Source: Ignavibacteriota bacterium
GTDB taxonomy: Bacteria > Bacteroidota > Ignavibacteria > Tepidaquicellales > Tepidaquicellaceae
DNA: 64,000 bases
Assembly: GCA_016218085.1 (NCBI GenBank)
Contig: JACREY010000017.1
Location: 22,187 to 86,186, forward strand
Reading direction: 5' to 3'
The notes beneath the pieces were generated by a model, which did no database searches, had not been told where the DNA came from, and saw only the letters and a list, made by a program, of their open reading frames with translations. The position numbers and the translations under genes are program-made. Position 1 is the first letter of the stretch; each line of letters begins with the position of its first letter. Of this stretch, positions 57,951-64,000 are shown piece after piece.

Positions 57951-58110
57951 TATTATTAACAGGAAACCCCTTCGGGGTTTTATTTCTTTGCTTCGTATTT
58001 TCTATTAACAGGAAACTCCTGATGGAGTTTTGCTCTTGCTCTCTAATGTAGCCCACGACTTCAGCCGTGGGTAATATTGTTCAACAATATATTAACCGTT
58101 TTAACGGTTT
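57951..58110 (+). repeat. Chain of five hairpins including a REP-like element
   Basis: In order: AAACCCC-TTC-GGGGTTT (57964-57980); AAACTCC-TGAT-GGAGTTT (58013-58030), a copy of the first with compensating base changes and the same T-A-T-T-A-A-C-A-G-G lead; GTAG + CCCACG..CGTGGG (58048-58071), which has the foot and hairpin of REP elements; ATATTGTT-C-AACAATAT (58074-58090); and AACCGTT-TT-AACGGTT (58094-58109). None is near a gene end, so these are not terminators. Confidence 0.75.
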
Positions 58111-58216
58111 CCCGCCTCGGGAAGTCTCCCCGCTTTTCAGTGGACTAACGTTTAAAAAAATTTCCATTTTTCCCCCGTTTCGGGGAATCTCCCCGCTTAC
58201 CAGGGGACTCCCGAAG
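58111..58216 (+). repeat. Island-type hairpin modules, copy F
   Basis: Two modules: CGGGAAGTCTCCCCG..GTGGACT (58115-58145) and CGGGGAATCTCCCCG-loop-CAGGGGACTCCCG (58180-58213). They match the A/B/C modules at 41-44 kb in the outer arms (GGGxAxTC / GACTCCC) but the inner stem is CCCC/GGGG instead of CGAT/ATCG. The 68-base core is absent. The remaining sequence to 58492 is AT-rich with an inverted TCTCAAA / TTTGAGA at 58427-58450, and no gene. Confidence 0.75.
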
Positions 58217-58492
58217 AAAAATCGTTTATCCTTGACAATACCGAACATTATCCTTATTTTTATATGGTATTATGATATGTTCTTTTTATTTACATTGGGG
58301 GAAACAAATCTGCAACCGCGCGGAAACGCTGTTTCCCTATTGTGTTTCCGGGATAACTGCATTATATTTCAGGAACTTATCTAATAATTTCCGCCTTCGG
58401 GAAACACAGCAACACGTTTTCACGTATCTCAAAAAAATGAAAATTTGAGACAAAAATAAACTTTCCTATGTTTCAGATGGAAAACAATTTTT

Positions 58493-58771
58493 ATGAATAA
58501 ATTAACGGATAAACAAATATCGGAAAATCTAAAATCCCTCGAAGGCTGGAAATATGAAAACGGCTCTCTAAAAAAAGTTTTTAGAACAAAAGGTTTTCCG
58601 CAGACTCTCGGGCTGGTCTCGGAAATAGGCGCTCTTTGCCAGCAGTTCGACCATCACCCGGATTACCTGACTCTGAAATACGCCGAAGTGGAAGTTTCTT
58701 TTTCCACGCATTCGGCAGGAGGTGTTACTGAAAAAGATTTTGAAATCGCTAAACAAATTGAATTATTATAA
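58493..58771 (+). CDS. phhB: Pterin-4a-carbinolamine dehydratase
   Basis: 92 residues, normal length. It has L-T-D-K-Q-I, W-K-Y-E-N-G, and the catalytic F-D-H-H-P-D-Y-L-T-L-K-Y-A-E-V-E-V-S-F-S-T-H-S-A-G-G. It dehydrates 4a-hydroxy-tetrahydropterin, recycling the cofactor of aromatic amino acid hydroxylases, and may also modulate folate pools. No hydroxylase is nearby. Its stop is one base before the TonB receptor start, so they are tightly linked. Confidence 0.94.
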   Translation: MNKLTDKQISENLKSLEGWKYENGSLKKVFRTKGFPQTLGLVSEIGALCQQFDHHPDYLTLKYAEVEVSFSTHSAGGVTEKDFEIAKQIELL

Positions 58772-58772
58772 T

Positions 58773-60986
58773 ATGAAAATATTTACATCATTAGTTTTAA
58801 TATTATTTGCAATTGGTACATCATACGCTCAAACAAAAGACTCTACCGAAATTAAACCCGTGAAAATTTCCGGCTTTGTAAAAGGCGAGAAAAGCAAGCC
58901 AATCGAAGGAGCTAATCTTGTTATCCAGGGAACAATAGACGGCGGCACAACGGACAGCACCGGATATTTCGAATTCGAAACCGAAAAAACAGGTAAAAGA
59001 AATTTAATAATCACGGCAATAGACTTTTCTGAAAAGAAAGAGCCAATCGAAATCTCTGCCGGAAAAGATTTGAAGATTAATATTAGTTTGATGAAAACAG
59101 TTTACGTAACCGATGAAATAATAGTAACGGCAAGCTCATTTACTTCGGGAGAAAATTCAAAAGTAACACTTACCCCGCTTGAAATTATGCGCATTCCCGG
59201 AGCCGATGCCGACCTCTACCGCGCCATCACTACATTCCCCGGCTCTAACCAGGTGGATGAAGGCAGCAGGATTGCAGTGCGCGGCGGCGAGCCGAGCGAA
59301 GTGCTGACCATACTCGACCAGGCATCACTTTACAATCCTTTTATTTTTGACGGGGATAATAACACTTCATCATATTCAACCGTGAATCCCTGGGGATTAA
59401 AGGGAATTAATTTTTCCAGCGGCGGATTTCCTGCAAAATTCGGAAATGTTCTTTCCGCAGTGCTTGATTTGCAGACATACGATATTCCGAAAACAAAAGG
59501 AATGTTCGCTATACTCGGACTTGCAAATGCAGGACTATCCGGTGTGTGGGTAAATAAAGCAGGCGACTTCGGCGGGACATTTACCGCAGGGCAGACTTTC
59601 CTTAAACCGTTTCTCCTGATAAATCACTCCGATGCGGAGTATTCACCCGAACCGACTGCAACGAGTCTCGGAGGAACGCTTTCTTATAAAATAACAAAGA
59701 CGGGTTTTCTCAAATTTTATGCTGATTATAATTCCGACAATATCGGAATAAAAAGCCTTAGTCCTACTTACGACGGATTTTTTACGGGCAAGAGCAAAAA
59801 CTTTTTTACAAATCTTGCACTGTCTGTTGCGCCTACATCGGTAAGTCTGCTGAACCTTAGCGTTTCATCGAGTCTTAACAACAGAAAATTCGGATTCGGC
59901 AATATGAACGGAAATAATGATAACACTTACGCTAAAGTACGCGGAGATTTTTCCCTTCCGCTTACAGGAACGATTGATTTTGGAACGGGTGCTGAATACG
60001 AATACAGCAGATATAAATCCGACGGAACATACCCGATGTATTTTTATAATCTTGCATTGAATGCTCCGGTATTTTCCTACAATGCAGACAAGAATACAGG
60101 AAGATTCGGCGCATATGCAGAAACAAGAATCAGGGCAACTGACTTTTTATATTTCATTGCAGGCGTGAGAGGAGACTATCACACGCTTTCGCAGAACTTC
60201 AATGCTGACCCGAGATTTTCAGCTGTGCTGAAAATTTCGAAGCACAGTTTTATAAAAGGTGCAACGGGAATTTATAACCAGTACCCTACTCTCTCTGATT
60301 ATATTATGAGCTTTAACAACAGTCTGAAACCCCAGCAGGCAATTCAATATATACTCGGATATGAATATAACAGGGATAATGATTTTATTTTGAGAATTGA
60401 ATCTTATTACAAAGATTATTCGAATCTTGTATCGCAGTCGGAATACGGATTCCTTTACGGCTCGGACGGCAAGGGATTTGCAAGGGGGGCGGATGTGTTT
60501 TTCAAAGTAAGGCTGAAACCTAAATTTAACGGCTGGATTTCTTATTCCTATACTGACTCCAAACGCAGGCAAACAGCAACGAGTCCCCTGCAATCCGCAA
60601 ATTACGACATAACACATAATTTATCCGTGGTGGGAACATACAACCTGACTGATTATATTACATTTGGAATGACATATCACGTATCAACAGGGAAACCATA
60701 TACTCCAATAAGCGGAAGCATATTCGACTCCGCTCAGAGCGCATATATTCCGATGATGGAGCCGTTTAACAGCGGACGCTTCCCGACTTACACAAGAGTT
60801 GATGTAAATGCGCAGTATATATTTTCGTTCTTTGGAAAGTTTGCAGTCGCTTTCCTTGCTCTGAATAATATTCTCGATAACAAAAATCTTTACTCTTATA
60901 CTTACAATGCGGATTATTCGGAAAAAATCGCAGTTCGCTCGAATAATAACCGCATAATATATTTCGGAATAGGATTTCAATTATAA
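58773..60986 (+). CDS. TonB-dependent receptor with a carboxypeptidase-like N-terminal domain
   Basis: 737 residues from the ATG at 58773, at the signal peptide (M-K-I-F-T-S-L-V-L-I-L-F-A). A CarboxypepD_reg-like domain (about 30-110: I-S-G-F-V-K-G-E-K-S-K-P-I-E-G-A-N-L-V-I-Q-G-T) precedes the plug (about 120-230, with A-V-R-G-G-E-P-S-E) and a 22-strand barrel that ends N-R-I-I-Y-F-G-I-G-F-Q-L. It should take up a substrate through the outer membrane using TonB energy. Substrate unknown. It starts one base after phhB. Confidence 0.87.
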   Translation: MKIFTSLVLILFAIGTSYAQTKDSTEIKPVKISGFVKGEKSKPIEGANLVIQGTIDGGTTDSTGYFEFETEKTGKRNLIITAIDFSEKKEPIEISAGKDLKINISLMKTVYVTDEIIVTASSFTSGENSKVTLTPLEIMRIPGADADLYRAITTFPGSNQVDEGSRIAVRGGEPSEVLTILDQASLYNPFIFDGDNNTSSYSTVNPWGLKGINFSSGGFPAKFGNVLSAVLDLQTYDIPKTKGMFAILGLANAGLSGVWVNKAGDFGGTFTAGQTFLKPFLLINHSDAEYSPEPTATSLGGTLSYKITKTGFLKFYADYNSDNIGIKSLSPTYDGFFTGKSKNFFTNLALSVAPTSVSLLNLSVSSSLNNRKFGFGNMNGNNDNTYAKVRGDFSLPLTGTIDFGTGAEYEYSRYKSDGTYPMYFYNLALNAPVFSYNADKNTGRFGAYAETRIRATDFLYFIAGVRGDYHTLSQNFNADPRFSAVLKISKHSFIKGATGIYNQYPTLSDYIMSFNNSLKPQQAIQYILGYEYNRDNDFILRIESYYKDYSNLVSQSEYGFLYGSDGKGFARGADVFFKVRLKPKFNGWISYSYTDSKRRQTATSPLQSANYDITHNLSVVGTYNLTDYITFGMTYHVSTGKPYTPISGSIFDSAQSAYIPMMEPFNSGRFPTYTRVDVNAQYIFSFFGKFAVAFLALNNILDNKNLYSYTYNADYSEKIAVRSNNNRIIYFGIGFQL

Positions 60987-61006
60987 AAAATAAAATAAAT
61001 AATAAT

Positions 61007-61789
61007 ATGAAACAAAAATTAGTTTTTCTTGTTCTGCTTCTTTTTGCGGTTTCCACTTTTTCCATTGCAGATGATTTTTCCGATGCAATGCTGAAGGCAA
61101 AGAAGAATTTAAAATCCGCTATGGATAAGTCCGACGAAAAAGCTCTGATAAAGGTCAGGGGTGAATTCGAAAGAATCCTCCAGCTTAAAAAAGATGTTTG
61201 GATTGTCTATTACTATCTCGCTTATACGGATTACTCTATAGCCGCGACATATATGGAAGGACAGGTAAAGGATAAAATAAAAAAATACACCGAATCCGGT
61301 TTCGATATGATTAATAAATCCATTGAAATCAATCCCGATTTTTGCGATTCTTATGTACTTAAAATGAACCTGAACTTCAACCGCTGGCTTTATGAGCAGG
61401 ATAAGATGAATGATATTATTGCCGCATCTACGGAAGCGGAAGAAGCGGCTAAGAAGCTCGATGCGGATAATCCGAGATTTCACCTAACTCTTGGAGTTTC
61501 GAGCTATTACACTCCTGATATGTTCGGAGGTGGTGTGGATAAAGCACTCGAGAGTTTGAATAAATCGAATGATTTATTCAAGACACGCAAAGAAAAAGAA
61601 GAATACTATCCCGACTGGGGAAGAGATATGGTAAACGGATTCCTGGCAATGTGCTACATTAAAAGAGATAAAGACGGTGACAAGGAAAAAGCTAAGGAAC
61701 ATATTGATAAAGGTCTGGAGATAAATCCCGAATCAGGTTTACTGAAAGTTTATGTTCAGAAACTATACGACGAAAAATACAAAAAATAA
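61007..61789 (+). CDS. Exported TPR-repeat protein
   Basis: 260 residues with a signal peptide (to about 21, S-I-A/D). Lys/Glu-rich helical hairpins follow; at least two TPR-like units are visible (W-I-V-Y-Y-Y-L-A-Y-T-D-Y-S-I-A and S-I-E-I-N-P-D-F-C-D-S-Y, then K-A-K-E-H-I-D-K-G-L-E-I-N-P-E-S-G-L-L-K). TPR proteins are scaffolds. It lies 20 bases after the TonB receptor and 3 bases before chrA, so it is in that transcript and may help the receptor. Confidence 0.78.
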   Translation: MKQKLVFLVLLLFAVSTFSIADDFSDAMLKAKKNLKSAMDKSDEKALIKVRGEFERILQLKKDVWIVYYYLAYTDYSIAATYMEGQVKDKIKKYTESGFDMINKSIEINPDFCDSYVLKMNLNFNRWLYEQDKMNDIIAASTEAEEAAKKLDADNPRFHLTLGVSSYYTPDMFGGGVDKALESLNKSNDLFKTRKEKEEYYPDWGRDMVNGFLAMCYIKRDKDGDKEKAKEHIDKGLEINPESGLLKVYVQKLYDEKYKK

Positions 61790-61792
61790 AAA

Positions 61793-63025
61793 TTGCCCCA
61801 GGTAACTTTATTCGAGCTTGCAAAATATTTTTTAATACTCGGCGCCACGGGTTTCGGCGGACCGCTTGCTATCATAGAAAAAATCCGGTTTGACCTTGTT
61901 CTGAAAAAGAACTGGATGCAGATGGAGGAATTCAAAGACCTCTTTGGTTATGCACAGGTAGCACCCGGTCCGCTTGCTTTTCAGGTGGCAGTGTACTTCG
62001 GCTACTACCGCAAAGGCTTTTGGGGTGCGGTTGCGGCGGGATTCGGACTTGTCTTTCCGTCTTTTCTTCTCGTACTAATTTTTTCAATATTTTATAAAGA
62101 GTTCAGGGATGTGGATTATATACGCTATGCACTATACGGATTAAGCCCCGTTATTATTGCAATCATAGCAAAATCGGGATTGAACTTAAGCAAAACGATT
62201 TTCCGGAAAGATATATTTATGTATGTGGTTTTCTTTTTATCCGTTTTCTTTACTATAGTTTTTAAAATCCAGATAATCTATATCGTCCTTGCCTTTGCAA
62301 TTGTATCTTTATTATATCATTTAATCCTGAAAAAAATAAAAGGCGATAAATTAAATTCTTTTTTAGGATTTATTCCTCTTTTGTTTTCTGCGTTCTTTGC
62401 ACCCGCCGTGGCGGGCTTTGCGAACTTTGTGAAAAACACTGTGTCTCTCTGTGTAAAAAGTTTTTCAGCAATTCTTATAAGTTCGCTTTTCTCCGCAAAC
62501 CTTCTGGCGCTTGCTCTGCTTTTTCTTAAAGTTGGCTCGCTCACATACGGCAGCGGATTTGTGATTGTGGGGGTATTGAAGCAGGAAGTAGTTGATAACC
62601 TGCACTGGCTGACTTCGAAGGAATTTATTGATGGTATTGCATTCGGACAAATCACACCCGGACCCGTAGTTATCACTTCCACTTTTATCGGCTATATGAC
62701 TTCGGGCGTAATCGGCTCTATTGTTTCGACTGCCTGCATTTTTCTGCCGACATTTGTTTTTGTTCTAATACTCGCACAAAAGATTCACAAGTTCAAAGAC
62801 AACTTTTACCTTCAGTCTTTAATCAAAGGCGCAAATGCCGCCGCCCTCGGAGCAATAATTTCCACTGCCTTTATTTTATCCAAGGACGCATTGATAGATA
62901 TTCCGACAATAGTGTTATTCCTTGTTTCACTTGGAATTTTATTCTCGACAAAATTCAAAGACATATACCTGATACTCCTCTCCGCCGCCGCAGGAATTGC
63001 GATAAAATTATTTCTGTTTATTTAA
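61793..63025 (+). CDS. chrA: Chromate-type anion transporter (two CHR domains)
   Basis: 410 residues starting at TTG, three bases after the TPR gene stop; the protein reads P-Q-V-T-L-F-E-L-A-K-Y-F-L right after, the usual start. Two CHR halves are seen: G-F-G-G-P-L-A-I-I-E with A-Q-V-A-P-G-P-L-A-F-Q (first), and L-K-V-G-S-L-T-Y-G-S-G-F-V with F-G-Q-I-T-P-G-P-V-V-I-T-S-T-F-I-G-Y (second). About ten membrane helices. ChrA exchanges chromate for sulfate or similar. A palindromic repeat lies in frame in the linker between halves (residues about 204-225). Confidence 0.9.
   Translation: MPQVTLFELAKYFLILGATGFGGPLAIIEKIRFDLVLKKNWMQMEEFKDLFGYAQVAPGPLAFQVAVYFGYYRKGFWGAVAAGFGLVFPSFLLVLIFSIFYKEFRDVDYIRYALYGLSPVIIAIIAKSGLNLSKTIFRKDIFMYVVFFLSVFFTIVFKIQIIYIVLAFAIVSLLYHLILKKIKGDKLNSFLGFIPLLFSAFFAPAVAGFANFVKNTVSLCVKSFSAILISSLFSANLLALALLFLKVGSLTYGSGFVIVGVLKQEVVDNLHWLTSKEFIDGIAFGQITPGPVVITSTFIGYMTSGVIGSIVSTACIFLPTFVFVLILAQKIHKFKDNFYLQSLIKGANAAALGAIISTAFILSKDALIDIPTIVLFLVSLGILFSTKFKDIYLILLSAAAGIAIKLFLFI
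62402..62460 (+). repeat. Palindrome-containing repeat in frame inside chrA
   Basis: A perfect CCCGCC-GT-GGCGGG palindrome (62402-62415) followed by a stretch rich in CTTTG and GTGTCTCTCTGTG. It encodes P-A-V-A-G-F-A-N-F-V-K, unlike the membrane residues around it. The same palindrome lies in murB in the same frame. Confidence 0.65.
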
Positions 63026-63099
63026 TATCTTAAGCACCTTATTTTTATGGAACAAAACAGACTTTTCCGTAGTAAAAAAATTATAATACGGAGTTAATT

Positions 63100-63909
63100 A
63101 TGAAAAAAACTATTTTTATATTTCTTTTTGCACTTTTTATTTCCCAGTTGTCTTACCCTCAGGTAAGCAGAGGAAGCAAATTCTATTTTGGAATAGGCAC
63201 ATCGTTTTCATCCTATTTAGGAGGAGACTTCGGTAGTACTTTTTCCGTCAGATACACGAGATCAAGAGATTACGATAACAACTGGTATAACAGTAATTAC
63301 TATTATAACCGCAACTATAACAGGTACGATAATTATTATGATGAGTCGCTTTTCCCATTGCAGGGTGATATTGCATTCGGATATGATGCATCGGATAAAT
63401 TTTCTTTTCAAATAGAGTCTTCAATACTCTGGCACCTGAACGGAAACCCGAGAAGCTTTTATGAAACAGGAACGGAAGGAGATTATGATTACATTGACAG
63501 GAATGATTACGCAGAACTGATTTCAATTCCTATAATGGCAAGTGTGAAATACTATCCTTTTGGCAGGAGATATTCGCCGTTTTACCTTACGGGAGGATAC
63601 GGAATGCAATACACGCAGGAAAGCGTTGACAGGGTCCGCGAGTATTACACATACAATTCCTATTACAATGAATACAGAAATTCTTCCGAATACACTCTTG
63701 CAAATTACAGGGCGCGTGACTGGTTTCACGGAATCAAGCTGGGGTTCGGATTTAATTACAGCATCGGCCACATGCTGAGAGGAGATGTGGAAGTGAAGAT
63801 GACAAATTTCTTCCCGTCTTCGCGTGATAATTCAAGCAACCTGAGCATGTACAGGTCGCCGAACATTACAAACATATCGCTCGGAACGAAAATATTTATT
63901 GGATTATAG
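63100..63909 (+). CDS. Outer-membrane protein with Tyr/Asn-rich loops
   Basis: 269 residues with a signal peptide (to about 20, Y-P/Q) and strands typical of an 8- to 10-strand outer-membrane barrel (F-Y-F-G-I-G-T-S-F-S-S-Y; F-H-G-I-K-L-G-F-G-F-N-Y), ending in I-S-L-G-T-K-I-F-I-G-L. Two loops are low-complexity: about residues 52-84 (D-N-N-W-Y-N-S-N-Y-Y-Y-N-R-N) and about 188-202 (R-E-Y-Y-T-Y-N-S-Y-Y-N). Such loops could be surface-exposed. No family recognised. It begins 74 bases after chrA. Confidence 0.7.
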   Translation: MKKTIFIFLFALFISQLSYPQVSRGSKFYFGIGTSFSSYLGGDFGSTFSVRYTRSRDYDNNWYNSNYYYNRNYNRYDNYYDESLFPLQGDIAFGYDASDKFSFQIESSILWHLNGNPRSFYETGTEGDYDYIDRNDYAELISIPIMASVKYYPFGRRYSPFYLTGGYGMQYTQESVDRVREYYTYNSYYNEYRNSSEYTLANYRARDWFHGIKLGFGFNYSIGHMLRGDVEVKMTNFFPSSRDNSSNLSMYRSPNITNISLGTKIFIGL

Positions 63910-63948
63910 TTATTTGTTATTAGGTTATTAAGTTAATAAGTATATTTC

Positions 63949-63992
63949 ACTCAATAAATTAATAACTCACTATACTCAATAATTTAATAACT
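63949..63992 (+). repeat. Degenerate direct repeat at the window end
   Basis: ACTCAATAAATTAATAACT (63949-63967) and ACTCAATAATTTAATAACT (63974-63992), 25 bases apart. AT-rich, follows the barrel gene stop. No gene seen in the last 90 bases. Confidence 0.65.
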
Positions 63993-64000
63993 AACCTTAT

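Noticed and set aside
58067..58384. 105-residue open frame in the hairpin-rich region
   Set aside because: It overlaps palindromes and copy F modules, and its composition fits translated repeat, not a protein.

Overview
The window is one bacterial chromosome segment, about 64 kb, AT-rich and densely coded on both strands. The organism is most likely an Ignavibacteria/Chlorobi-lineage or related Bacteroidota bacterium. Eight proteins end in a C-terminal sorting domain with the YPNPFN motif and a final GVYFYKL..-..K(R/K)M-L-K pattern, typical of type IX secretion (T9SS) cargo in that group. The LpxC-FabZ fusion, the uppS-bamA-ompH-ompH order, the Gram-negative lipid A genes, an S46 peptidase and a TonB-dependent receptor with a carboxypeptidase-like N-terminal domain agree. 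No tRNA, rRNA, CRISPR, transposase or phage gene was found.

Layout. 0-1 kb: pdxA (cut by the edge), rsfS and a LytR_C anchor protein on the minus strand. 1-10 kb: a small outer-membrane-like protein, then four plus-strand T9SS cargo proteins, two of them tandem paralogs. 10-11.4 kb: pgk. 11.4-21 kb: a nine-gene minus-strand envelope operon (ddl, ftsB-like, trpS, uppS, bamA, two ompH/skp, lpxD, lpxC-fabZ) ending beside a four-helix-bundle gene. 21-31.6 kb: housekeeping genes (PHP phosphoesterase, ribH, an IMPase/metallo-beta-lactamase operon, mrp, murB, two peptidases, PhzF). 31.7-37.6 kb: an alpha/beta hydrolase-rhodanese fusion, an S46 peptidase and a BlaI/M56-type regulatory pair with three operator palindromes. 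37.7-40.8 kb: hutU and an outer-membrane protein. 40.8-44.9 kb: an accessory island in which a CADD-like oxidase, a FISUMP protein, a HEPN-MNT toxin-antitoxin pair and a DNPH1-like hydrolase are separated by same-orientation copies of a hairpin-rich repeat. 44.9-55 kb: more T9SS cargo, including two Ycf48-like propeller paralogs around a TrmB-type regulator, plus an AlkD-like protein. 55-64 kb: isocitrate dehydrogenase, a lipoprotein, a hairpin-rich intergenic region, phhB, a TonB-dependent receptor, a TPR protein, a chromate transporter and a Tyr/Asn-rich outer-membrane protein.

How it fits together. The envelope operon makes lipid A (LpxD, LpxC-FabZ), undecaprenyl carrier (UppS), D-Ala-D-Ala (Ddl) and outer-membrane protein assembly factors (BamA, OmpH). 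The surface proteins elsewhere would use that outer membrane and a T9SS machine whose core genes are not in this window.

The most unusual material is non-coding or repeat-derived: (1) the modular hairpin repeat between island genes; (2) seven-base tandem repeats at the 3' ends of several genes, two sharing the same heptamer across stop codons; (3) a CCCGCC-GT-GGCGGG palindrome found between genes and also in frame inside two unrelated proteins (MurB and ChrA), both reading PAVAG; (4) a REP-like GTAG hairpin and a chain of further hairpins near 58 kb. These suggest an active or recent short-repeat expansion. I did not identify a complete undescribed multi-gene system; the repeat-partitioned island at 41-45 kb is the best candidate.
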